Origin: Fimenecus sp051881395
Lineage (GTDB): Bacteria; Bacillota; Clostridia; Oscillospirales; Acutalibacteraceae
DNA: 23,043 bases
Reading direction: 5' to 3'
NCBI GenBank assembly: GCA_051881395.1
Contig: JBJEPU010000225.1
Location: 1-23,043 of the forward strand
Shown here in pieces: positions 13,688 through 21,000 of this stretch. The notes under the pieces were generated by a model. That model worked only from the letters and a program-made list of their open reading frames with translations. It did no database searches and was not told the origin of the DNA. The position numbers and the translations under genes are program-made. The stretch's first letter is position 1. Every line of letters begins with the position of its first letter.

Positions 13688-13749
13688 AGGAGGAATGCAG
13701 AAAGCACAACAACCCGTACTAAACTACAAAAAAGAAAGGAACGAAAAAA

Positions 13750-14886
13750 ATGAAACTGAAAAAACTGACCGCTACCCTTGCGGCGCTTTTGCTCATTTTT
13801 GCGCTGTGCGTGCAAACCGTATTTGCCGCCGATGTGAAAGCGACAAAAGACAAAACCGCCGCGTGGTTGCAAAATCCCGAAAACACACAGTTCGATTACA
13901 GCGAAACCGCCTTTGCCGACAGCCTAATAGATTGGACGGTATTTACCTTGGCGCGCGATTTCCGCGATATTCCGGAAGAATACCCCGCGTATATCAGTGC
14001 GGCGGTGCAAAATTCGTTTGACACTTTGTATCCGTCGGATTTGGCGCGCATTATTTTGAGCGTGACCGCCTGCGGGCTCGATGCAAAAAGCATCGGCGGG
14101 CACGATTTGCTTGAAGCACTTGCAGGCGTTGATTATTCCGCACAAATCTTTTTGAGCAGTCTTGTATTCCCGCTGATTGCGATGGATTTTAAGGCGGATT
14201 TCTCGTTTGACGATGCCATACGCGAAGAAATTGTGCAAATGATTTTAGCGTGTCAACAGCCCGACGGCGGTTGGAGCTATTGCTCAGAGGATTTGTACGG
14301 CTACGGTATTTACACCGACCCCGACAGCACCGCTATGGCATTGCAGGCGCTTGCGCCGTATGCCCGGAATGCGGAAGTTTCAGCCGCGGCAGAGCGTGCA
14401 TTTGCCTATTTACAGATACAGCAGGGTGAAACGGGCGCCGTCCTTTCCTACGGCGCACCGAGTGGCGAGTCCACCGCGCAGGTGATTTTGGCACTTTGTG
14501 CGTGGGGTAAAAATCCCGAAACAGCGGACTTTACCGTGAACGGCAACACCCTCGTAGACGGTATTGTCGCATTTGTGCGTGACAACGGCGGCGCGCTGAA
14601 TTATGCCGATGTCGAAGACCCGTTAACCACCTATCAGGTGATGCAGGCGCTCGAAGCGGTCGAACGCTTCCAAAACGGAAAAGCAACCGTGTTCATCTAT
14701 GATGAAAGACCTACGGAAAACAGTTCCAATATCTCCGTGCCCGAAACAACGACTTCGACGCAATCGGACGAACAGACCGAAGTTTCTATCCCGAAAACAG
14801 GCGGTATACCGTTTGCAAGCGGCGCGGTTTTGCTGACCGTCGGCGCGGCGGCAGTCTTGCTTGCGCGTAAAAAAGATGAAGCTTAA
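13750..14886 (+). CDS. Surface-anchored alpha/alpha-barrel protein, intrinsic-factor/prenyltransferase-repeat type (predicted cobalamin capture)
   Basis: A 378-residue exported protein: signal peptide (residues 1 to ~26, ending VFAAD), a helical domain, a Ser/Thr-rich linker and a sortase-type tail. The tail reads IPKTGG (near 347), then a hydrophobic stretch and RKKDEA, a variant of LPXTG. The helical domain carries repeats such as CQQPDGGWSY, DPDSTAMALQAL and ESTAQVILALCAWG, characteristic of the alpha6/alpha6-barrel superfamily that includes squalene cyclase/prenyltransferase repeats and the alpha domain of intrinsic factor and transcobalamin. The cobalamin riboswitch upstream, the DUF4430 partner and the ECF transporter downstream make B12 binding the best inference; this is not proven by sequence. 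The ribosome binding site is AAAGAAAGG. The next gene overlaps it by 11 nt. Confidence 0.8.
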   Translation: MKLKKLTATLAALLLIFALCVQTVFAADVKATKDKTAAWLQNPENTQFDYSETAFADSLIDWTVFTLARDFRDIPEEYPAYISAAVQNSFDTLYPSDLARIILSVTACGLDAKSIGGHDLLEALAGVDYSAQIFLSSLVFPLIAMDFKADFSFDDAIREEIVQMILACQQPDGGWSYCSEDLYGYGIYTDPDSTAMALQALAPYARNAEVSAAAERAFAYLQIQQGETGAVLSYGAPSGESTAQVILALCAWGKNPETADFTVNGNTLVDGIVAFVRDNGGALNYADVEDPLTTYQVMQALEAVERFQNGKATVFIYDERPTENSSNISVPETTTSTQSDEQTEVSIPKTGGIPFASGAVLLTVGAAAVLLARKKDEA

Positions 14887-15577
14887 ACGCATTTTCTGTG
14901 CGGCGCTTGCCGCCGTACTGCTCTTGCTTTGTGCGTGCCAAAAAGACAGCGTACAAAGCGTGTCCGAAACGGTCGAAAGTTCTGCTGTTTCGGAAAATGC
15001 GGAATCCACCCTTGCCGCTGTGCTTGAAAGCACGGTGGCAGGGGAACTTGCTTTGCCCGAAAACCCGAACGGTGTAGCGACAGACGACAAAAATGCAAAC
15101 GGCGCAGCACCATCTCCATCTGCCGCAACACAAAACGGCACGCAGGCGCCTGCCGAAACCGTACCTGCCGCAACACAGACGAACCCTTCCCCCGAAGTGC
15201 CGCAAACGCAAACCGTTTCTCTGTCCGTCACCTGTCATAATGCGATTGCGTACGGCATTTTAGACAATCCGAATTTTCAGGGCGTTGTGCCCGAAAACGG
15301 CGTGTATTTCGACAACGGTGCCGTCGAATTTACAGCGGGCGAAAGCGTGCTGACGGTTTTAAAACGGTGTTTGAAGTCGCAAAAAATTGTGTATGCTATC
15401 GGCTCGGACGGCTATGTGAAAAGCATCGGCGGACTTGCCGAGCGCGACTGCGGCGCGCAAAGCGGCTGGCTTTACAAAGTCAATGGCGAGTTGCCGAATG
15501 TCTCCTGCAAACATTACACCTTGCAGGCGGGCGACTGCGTGGAATTCGTCTATACTTGTAGAATGGGGGATGTGTGA
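14876..15577 (+). CDS. DUF4430 (transcobalamin C-terminal-like) lipoprotein
   Basis: A 233-residue predicted lipoprotein. The ATG at 14876 gives a clean lipoprotein signal (MKLKRIFCAALAAVLLLLCAC in outline; lipobox L-C-A-C21), so I prefer it to an in-frame TTG at 14861. A long Ser/Thr/Ala/Pro/Glu-rich tether follows (residues ~25-115). The C-terminal ~90 residues match the DUF4430 fold (SVLTVLKRCLKSQ, SIGGLAERDCG, SGWLYKVNGELPNV, LQAGDCVEFVYT), related to the beta domain of intrinsic factor and transcobalamin, which closes over the alpha-face of cobalamin. It is thus a plausible membrane-anchored partner of the barrel protein encoded just upstream. Overlaps on both sides (11 nt and 1 nt) imply translational coupling with its neighbours. 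Confidence 0.82.
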   Translation: MKLKRIFCAALAAVLLLLCACQKDSVQSVSETVESSAVSENAESTLAAVLESTVAGELALPENPNGVATDDKNANGAAPSPSAATQNGTQAPAETVPAATQTNPSPEVPQTQTVSLSVTCHNAIAYGILDNPNFQGVVPENGVYFDNGAVEFTAGESVLTVLKRCLKSQKIVYAIGSDGYVKSIGGLAERDCGAQSGWLYKVNGELPNVSCKHYTLQAGDCVEFVYTCRMGDV

Positions 15578-16440
15578 TGGAGCCTTCCCGTACCTTTTTT
15601 TATAAATTGCGCACAGATACCTTGCTTGTTTGTATGCTTGCGGTTACAGTGACCGCCGCATTGCGGATTCACCCCGTTTCGGGGCTGCTGTCCGCGGTGA
15701 CGGCGGTGCTTTCGTATGTACTGTACGGCAAAGGGCGGGAACTGCGGTCGCTTCTGCGCTTTTGCGCACCGATGGGCGGTATGCTTGTTTTATTCAATCT
15801 GCTGTTTAACCGCAACGGCGTGACGGTGCTCTTCTATATCGGTGACGCGGCGGTTACGCTCGAAGCGGTTTTGTATGCCGTATGTTCTGCGCTCGCCTTT
15901 ACGAGCACGGTGCTTTGGTTTTCGTTTTACTGTCTGTTTTTGGACTGTGACCGTGTATTTGCGTTTTTGGCGCGGTTTTCACGGGGATTGGGAATTGTGG
16001 TTTCGCTCTCGCTTTCTCTCGTGCCGAAAACCTTGGAGAAATATAGCCAAATGCGCACGGAAAACACCGTGAATGCAGATAAAGCGCACCGATTTACGGG
16101 GCTGATTTTGCGTTTGTCCGCCCTGTTTTCGTGGGTGTTTGACGATGCGTTCCAAACGGCGCTTTCCATGAAAGCGCGCGGCGCGCTGTGCGCGCAGAAA
16201 CGGCAAAAGCCGAAAGTGCGGTGGCACGCCGCAGACGGGATTTGTATTCTGTTGGCTCTCTCGGCGATTGTTGCTTGCTTTTCGCCGCCGCTTAAAACGG
16301 CAATTTACCCGCGTTTTGCGGGTGCGCAATATGTAGACGGTGCAATTTGGTATTTGCCGTTGTTGCTTCTCTATGCCGTGCCGTGTATGTTTAAATTGTG
16401 GGAGGTGCTCAAATGGAAGTTTTTACTGCAAAGGATTTGA
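15577..16440 (+). CDS. ecfT: ECF transporter transmembrane component EcfT
   Basis: The energy-coupling scaffold that joins the ATPases to the substrate-binding S component. It has several hydrophobic segments: about residues 15-50 (two), 65-85, 95-125, 225-240 and 255-270. A cytoplasmic helical region ends with SMKARGALCAQ near residue 200, the Ala-Arg-Gly coupling motif of EcfT that docks into the ATPases. Length 287 residues, normal for the family. I chose the ATG at 15577, whose first base overlaps the preceding stop; GTG at 15574 would add one residue. GGGG lies 8 nt upstream. The gene is read with the riboswitch-controlled cluster and overlaps the ATPase gene by 28 nt. Confidence 0.88.
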   Translation: MEPSRTFFYKLRTDTLLVCMLAVTVTAALRIHPVSGLLSAVTAVLSYVLYGKGRELRSLLRFCAPMGGMLVLFNLLFNRNGVTVLFYIGDAAVTLEAVLYAVCSALAFTSTVLWFSFYCLFLDCDRVFAFLARFSRGLGIVVSLSLSLVPKTLEKYSQMRTENTVNADKAHRFTGLILRLSALFSWVFDDAFQTALSMKARGALCAQKRQKPKVRWHAADGICILLALSAIVACFSPPLKTAIYPRFAGAQYVDGAIWYLPLLLLYAVPCMFKLWEVLKWKFLLQRI

Positions 16441-18056
16441 CCTTTACATATGCAGGCGCGCAAGCGCCGACTTTGCACAATATTTCCTTTTCCGTGCATG
16501 AAAATGCGTTTGTTTTGCTGTACGGCGCGTCGGGAAGCGGCAAAACCACGCTGTTACGCCTTTTGAAATCGGAACTCACCCCGAAAGGGAATAGACAAGG
16601 CGAACTCCTTTACAGAGAAAAAACGCTGTCGGATTTGCCGCAGGACATCTCCGTGCGCGAAATTGCCTACACCGCGCAAAATCCCGACACACAGCAGGTA
16701 TCGGATTATGTGAAAAATGAATTGGCGTTTTTGCCTGAGAATTTGGGACTGCCGTCGGCGGAAATCCAACTGAAAATCGCTGAAACGGTCGGCTTTTTCG
16801 GCATTTCGGATTTGTATACCCGCAAAATACAAACGCTGTCGGGCGGGGAAAAGCAGTTGGTGAATTTGGCGGCGGCCTGTGTCGGCACGCCGCGCGTACT
16901 GCTTTTGGACGAGCCTTTTGCCATGCTCGATGCCGTCGGTGCAGAACGGTTGTTGCGCGCGACAGTGCGTTTGCATCAAAGCTTGGGCGTGACCGTTCTT
17001 GTAACCGAGCACAATATTCAGCCGCTTTTACCGTATTTGACAGGCGTTTTGGTGCTTGAAAACGGGCATTTGGACGAATACCGTTGTGTTGATGCGTTTT
17101 TGCGCGCATACCCGTCCGCCGCGCCGTCCGTTTTCGTGCCGCAACGCTTCGGGGTGTTAGACGAAACCGAAAGCAGACCGAAAACCGAAGCACAGGCGCG
17201 TGCAGTCCTGCAAACGGCCGTGCCGCATCTCTCTTTGCCCGTAAAAACGCCTGTCACCGCCCCAGAAAAACCGATTTTAGAACTCAAAAATGCCGCTTTT
17301 CGCTACACGCGCGAGGGGAAAGATGTGCTTTCAGACTTGTCTTTCTCGCTCGGACGCGGTGAAGTTTTTGCTGTCATCGGCGCGAACGGTGCGGGCAAAA
17401 CCACACTCTTACGGCTGCTTTCGGGGGAGTGTAAACCGTACAGCGGCAAATGCAAAGTTGCTTCTGACTTGAAAATTGCCGCCGTGCCGCAAAATCCGCA
17501 GGCGTGCTTTGCCTTTGAAACGGTTACGGAGGTGCTGAATGCCGCGAGCGTGCCGCCCACGCCGAAGGCGCTGTTTCATCTGCTGAACGACGCGCCGTCT
17601 GCCGTGCCTACGCCCTTGCCTGCGGTGCGTGAAATGGCTGAAACCTTGGGAATTACCGACACGCTCTCGAAAAATCCGTTCGATTTAAGTGTCGGTCAGC
17701 AGCAACGCGTAGCGTTTGCCGCGGCGCTTTTGAAAAATCCCGATGTATTGCTTTTGGACGAACCGACGAAAGGGCTGGATGCGCAAAGCAAAGACGCGCT
17801 TTTGCCGTTGCTCGCCGCTTGGAAAAAAACGGGGAAAGCGGTATTGCTTGTCACGCACGACCTCGATTTTGCCGCCGCGTGCGCGGACCGCTGTGCGTTA
17901 CTGTTTGACGGTCGGTTTGTGTTTTCGGGCGAGAGCCACACCTTTTTCACGCACGGGGATTTGTATACCTCGACGGTGGCGAGAATGTTCTCGTATCTGC
18001 CGAAAAACGAGCGCCCCATATCGCTTTCGGAGGTGCAAAATGCCAAAGCAAACTAA
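16413..18056 (+). CDS. Fused EcfA1-EcfA2 ATP-binding protein of the ECF transporter
   Basis: A 547-residue protein with two ABC ATPase domains. Domain 1: Walker A GASGSGKTT (38-46), signature LSGGEKQ (142-148), Walker B VLLLDEP (163-169). Domain 2, from about residue 285: Walker A GANGAGKTT, signature LSVGQQQR (Val in place of the first Gly), Walker B VLLLDEP followed by TKGLD, and a switch His in LLVTHDLD. It supplies ATP hydrolysis for group II- or dedicated-type ECF uptake. GGAGG eight bases before the ATG at 16413 sets the start; an in-frame GTG at 16398 is less likely. The linkage to one EcfT and one S gene suggests a dedicated rather than shared module. It overlaps both neighbours. Confidence 0.92.
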   Translation: MEVFTAKDLTFTYAGAQAPTLHNISFSVHENAFVLLYGASGSGKTTLLRLLKSELTPKGNRQGELLYREKTLSDLPQDISVREIAYTAQNPDTQQVSDYVKNELAFLPENLGLPSAEIQLKIAETVGFFGISDLYTRKIQTLSGGEKQLVNLAAACVGTPRVLLLDEPFAMLDAVGAERLLRATVRLHQSLGVTVLVTEHNIQPLLPYLTGVLVLENGHLDEYRCVDAFLRAYPSAAPSVFVPQRFGVLDETESRPKTEAQARAVLQTAVPHLSLPVKTPVTAPEKPILELKNAAFRYTREGKDVLSDLSFSLGRGEVFAVIGANGAGKTTLLRLLSGECKPYSGKCKVASDLKIAAVPQNPQACFAFETVTEVLNAASVPPTPKALFHLLNDAPSAVPTPLPAVREMAETLGITDTLSKNPFDLSVGQQQRVAFAAALLKNPDVLLLDEPTKGLDAQSKDALLPLLAAWKKTGKAVLLVTHDLDFAAACADRCALLFDGRFVFSGESHTFFTHGDLYTSTVARMFSYLPKNERPISLSEVQNAKAN

Positions 18057-18591
18057 ACGATTTTTTACGCTGTCCAAAACAGTTTGCACCGCCGTGATGA
18101 CGGCGCTGGCGGTGTTCGGCAGAATCGCCTTTGCCGCCGTGCCGAACTTTAAACCGACCACGGCGATTGTGATTTTGGCGGGCGCGGCCTTCGGTCCGGG
18201 CGTCGGGGCGCTGACGGGCGCGCTGACGGCGCTTCTGTCGAATTTTACCTTCGGACAGGGGCTTTGGACGCCGGTACAAATGCTTGCGTGGGGGCTTGTC
18301 GGCCTGCTTTCCGGTTTGTTAACAAAATGTAAATTCCTTGATAAACTGTGGAAAATCACAGCTTTCGGCTTGTTCTCGGCGTTGCTTTATGGTATGATAT
18401 TAGACACATGGCACATTCTTGTTTATGTGCGCCCGCTGGAAAAAGCCGCAGTATTTGCAACGCTTGCCGCTTCGGTGGCGTTTAATGCGGTGCACGCGGT
18501 TTCCACGATACTCTTTTTGCTATTCCTTGCCATGCCGTTTTTGCGCCGCAGTGCGCGTATACGGCTGAAATATATGGATTTGGACGGTTGA
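18040..18591 (+). CDS. ECF transporter S component (predicted cobalamin-specific)
   Basis: A 183-residue integral membrane protein that should bind the substrate and toggle in the membrane. Hydrophobic segments: VCTAVMTALAVFGRIAF, AIVILAGAAFGPGVGAL, TGALTALLSNF, PVQMLAWGLVGLLSGLL, ITAFGLFSALLYGMILD and ATLAASVAFNAVHAVSTILFLLFLA. The G-x-G-x-G-A-L-T-G-A and W-x-P-V-Q-M-x-A-W pattern is typical of S components. Start ATG 18040 with CGGAGG 7 nt upstream, inside the end of the ATPase gene (17-nt overlap). Substrate is inferred as cobalamin or a precursor from the riboswitch and the intrinsic-factor-like genes; other S proteins such as CbrT and CblS also serve B12. Confidence 0.85.
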   Translation: MPKQTKRFFTLSKTVCTAVMTALAVFGRIAFAAVPNFKPTTAIVILAGAAFGPGVGALTGALTALLSNFTFGQGLWTPVQMLAWGLVGLLSGLLTKCKFLDKLWKITAFGLFSALLYGMILDTWHILVYVRPLEKAAVFATLAASVAFNAVHAVSTILFLLFLAMPFLRRSARIRLKYMDLDG

Positions 18592-18594
18592 ACT

Positions 18595-19455
18595 ATGCAA
18601 ATCAGTGAAAAATTACAAGCCAAACAGTTAACTACCTCGTTTGAGGTGTTCCCACCGAAAAATGACGCGGCATATGCGCCCGTGGAAGCGACGGTGGATA
18701 CCCTCGCAGGCTTTCAGCCCGATTTTATCAGCGTGACCTACGGCGCGGGCGGCGGTACATCCGTTAATACGCCGAAAATTGCCGCGCATATTCAAAATGA
18801 TTTACAAATTCCCTCGTTGGCGCATTTGACCTGTGCTTCGAGCACCAAGGCGGAAATTCATTCGATTTTGTGCGATTTAAAAGCGCGCGGCATTGAAAAT
18901 ATTTTGGCGTTGCGCGGGGATTTGCCCGAGAATTACACACCGGACAGCGACCATTACCGCTATGCGAGTGAATTGGTAACCGCTATCCGCGAATTCGGCG
19001 GCTTTTCGGTCGGTGCGGCGTGTTATCCGGAGGGCCATGTCGAGTCGCCGAGCCCCGATGCGGATTTGGAGCACTTAAAGCAAAAAGTGGACTGCGGTGT
19101 AGATTTCTTAATTACCCAAATGTTTTTTGACAACACCGCGCTTTATAGCTTCCTGTACCGCGCGCTCAAAAAAGGTATTGATGTGCCGGTGCTCGCGGGC
19201 ATAATGCCCGTGATGAACAAGCGGCAGATTGCGCGTTCGTGCGCGCTGTCGGGTACAACATTGCCCTCGCGCTTGAAAACGATGATTGATAAATTCGGCG
19301 ATAACCCCGAAGCGTTAAAGCAGGCGGGCATTGCCTATGCTACCGAGCAGATTATTGAACTGATTGCCAACGGGGTGCACGGTATTCATATTTACACGAT
19401 GAACCGCCCTGAGGTCGCGGGTGCGATTATGCACAATCTTTCGTCAATTCTTTAA
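18595..19455 (+). CDS. metF: Methylenetetrahydrofolate reductase
   Basis: Reduces 5,10-methylene-THF to 5-methyl-THF, the methyl donor for methionine synthase or, in acetogens, the Wood-Ljungdahl pathway. Family landmarks are the N-terminal TSFEVFPPK (catalytic Glu), ISVTYGAGGGT, HLTCAS, ILALRGDLP, GAACYPEGH, and QMFFDN in a TIM barrel with FAD. 286 residues, the usual bacterial length. The start lies 3 nt after the S-component stop, with only a weak ribosome binding site, which suggests coupling to the B12-transport cluster. The gene belongs functionally with cobalamin supply, since MetH uses its product together with B12. No metV is adjacent. Confidence 0.95.
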   Translation: MQISEKLQAKQLTTSFEVFPPKNDAAYAPVEATVDTLAGFQPDFISVTYGAGGGTSVNTPKIAAHIQNDLQIPSLAHLTCASSTKAEIHSILCDLKARGIENILALRGDLPENYTPDSDHYRYASELVTAIREFGGFSVGAACYPEGHVESPSPDADLEHLKQKVDCGVDFLITQMFFDNTALYSFLYRALKKGIDVPVLAGIMPVMNKRQIARSCALSGTTLPSRLKTMIDKFGDNPEALKQAGIAYATEQIIELIANGVHGIHIYTMNRPEVAGAIMHNLSSIL

Positions 19456-19467
19456 GGAGGGCTTTGC

Positions 19468-20364
19468 TTGTTCGGGTATGTTAAGGTCTGCAAGCCGGAG
19501 CTTCGCGTGCGCGAATATGAAGAATACAAGGCGGTTTACTGTACGCTTTGCAAAACCCTTGGCAAAGAATACGGCGTGCTTTCCCGCGGGCTGTTAAGTT
19601 ATGACGCCACCTTTTATGTTTTACTGCGCGAATGTGCCTTGCAAGCGGCAACGCCGTGCTATAAAAAGGGACGATGCCGTTTTAATCCGCTGAAAAAATG
19701 CGGTTACTGTGAAAACCCCGCTGAAAGTTATCGCGAGGCGGCGGCGCTGACGGTGCTGATGTCCTACCAAAAGGTGCTCGACAATATCGCCGACGGCAGG
19801 GAATTTAAAAAACTTGCCGCACGCTTGTGTAAGCCGTTTCTGCGCGGGAAATATAAAAAAGCGAAAGAAAAATATCCGTTTTTTGCCGAACAAATTGAAA
19901 CAGCAATGCAAAATCAAGCGGCGTTGGAAGCGGAAAACTGCACTTGTGCAGACCGCGCGGCAGAGCCGTCCGCAAAGGCATTGGAAATGATTTTTTCGCA
20001 GGGAATTGAAAATGAAAATACCCGCCGCGTGGTTTCGCGCGTGGCGTACTGCGTCGGGCGGTGGGTCTATCTTATGGACGCATACGACGATATGCGTGCG
20101 GACCTGAAAAGCGGCGCATACAATCCGTTCTTGGCGAAATACGGCGTGGCGGACGAAGATGCGCTCGTCTCAATAGAAGTACAGGAACCGATTTTGCGGT
20201 CTTTGTATATGACGGAGAACGAGGCGGCGGTGAGCTTTGACCTGTTATCGGGCACGGTGCACCGCGGCGTATTGGAAAATATTTTGCGCGACGGCACGCA
20301 AACGGCGACAGAGGCTGTCCGCAGTTCCTATTTATCAAAGCAAACAAGAGGTGAAGTTCGATGA
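19468..20364 (+). CDS. DUF5685-family protein
   Basis: I recognise the DUF5685 family, common in Clostridia and of unknown function. The start is a TTG at 19468, since AAGGAGGG is properly spaced 6-7 nt upstream and the N-terminus MFGYVKVCKPELRVREYEEYKA is typical. Cysteines occur in C-T-L-C near residue 25 and in a cluster C-Y-K-K-G-R-C ... K-K-C-G-Y-C near 65-85, so metal binding is possible. The rest is helical (VSRVAYCVGRWVYLMDAYDDMRADLKSGAYNPF) with a D-A-x-D-D-x-x-x-D pattern that recalls the acidic motif of helical isoprenoid-type folds, but I do not claim that activity. The stop overlaps the following J-like gene by 4 nt. 298 residues. Confidence 0.75.
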   Translation: MFGYVKVCKPELRVREYEEYKAVYCTLCKTLGKEYGVLSRGLLSYDATFYVLLRECALQAATPCYKKGRCRFNPLKKCGYCENPAESYREAAALTVLMSYQKVLDNIADGREFKKLAARLCKPFLRGKYKKAKEKYPFFAEQIETAMQNQAALEAENCTCADRAAEPSAKALEMIFSQGIENENTRRVVSRVAYCVGRWVYLMDAYDDMRADLKSGAYNPFLAKYGVADEDALVSIEVQEPILRSLYMTENEAAVSFDLLSGTVHRGVLENILRDGTQTATEAVRSSYLSKQTRGEVR

Positions 20365-20999
20365 TGAATCCGTATGCGGTTTTGGGCGTGCCCGAAAATG
20401 CTTCTGAGGCGCAAATTAAAGATGCATACCGTGCCTTGGTGCGGAAATATCAGGACGATACCTTACAGGGTGGGCCGCTTGCCGATATTGCACAGCAAAA
20501 AATGGCAGAGCTGGACGCGGCGTATGACGCGGCAGTCGGCGCATTGCGCGGGCAGGCGCCGACAGGGCGTGCGGATTACGCCTATACCGATTACAGCGGT
20601 ACGCAGGGCAATTACAATGCCGGCGGAGCATACAACGGCGCGTCGCAGTTTGCCGATATTCGTGCACGGATTAACAGCGGGCGTATCGACGACGCCGAAA
20701 TGCTGTTAGACGGCATTCCGCGTGAACAGCGCTCGGCGGAGTGGTTTTTCCTGAAAGGCGTTATACAACAGCGGCGCGGCTGGTTTGACGAGGCATACAC
20801 CAACTTGTCCACCGCCTGTCAAATGGACCCGCAAAACCGTGAATATGCGGCGGCGTTTAACAATCTCAATAACAACGCACGCGGGGGCTATCGGCAAACG
20901 CGCGGGGGTGGGTGCTCTGCCTGTGAAATCTGCGAAGCGCTTTGGTGCGCGGATTGCTGCTGTGAATGTTTGGGCGGCGATTTGATTCCCGGGTGCTGA
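20361..20999 (+). CDS. J-like domain protein lacking HPD, with TPR-like region and cysteine-rich tail
   Basis: Residues 1-65 look like a J domain (MNPYAVLGVPENASEAQIKDAYRALVRKY...). The HPD tripeptide that stimulates Hsp70 is replaced by Q-D-D (KYQDDTLQG), so it is unlikely to act as a normal co-chaperone. A Tyr/Gly/Asn-rich linker follows, then a TPR-like helical pair (INSGRIDDAEMLLDGIP and SAEWFFLKGVIQQRRGWFDEAY). The C-terminus is Cys-rich: CSACEICEALWCADCCCECLGGD, near 185-207. That tail and the link with DUF5685 recur in Clostridia as I recall. GAGGTG lies 7 nt before the ATG at 20361; ATG 20364 is the alternative. The role is unknown. 212 residues. Confidence 0.78.
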   Translation: MMNPYAVLGVPENASEAQIKDAYRALVRKYQDDTLQGGPLADIAQQKMAELDAAYDAAVGALRGQAPTGRADYAYTDYSGTQGNYNAGGAYNGASQFADIRARINSGRIDDAEMLLDGIPREQRSAEWFFLKGVIQQRRGWFDEAYTNLSTACQMDPQNREYAAAFNNLNNNARGGYRQTRGGGCSACEICEALWCADCCCECLGGDLIPGC

Positions 21000-21000
21000 T

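Noticed and set aside
13458..14021. 187-codon plus-strand ORF starting inside the cobalamin riboswitch
   Set aside because: It crosses the riboswitch and terminator and then reads the barrel-protein gene out of frame. An AAAGGAGG motif near 13686 sits too close to its internal ATG (13695) to initiate there.
18370..18398. Promoter-like TTGTTC-N17-TATGAT with TGn extension inside the S-component gene
   Set aside because: The -35 box is poor and the element lies in coding sequence ~200 nt before metF. It is worth remembering if metF proves independent of the riboswitch, but not supportable now.
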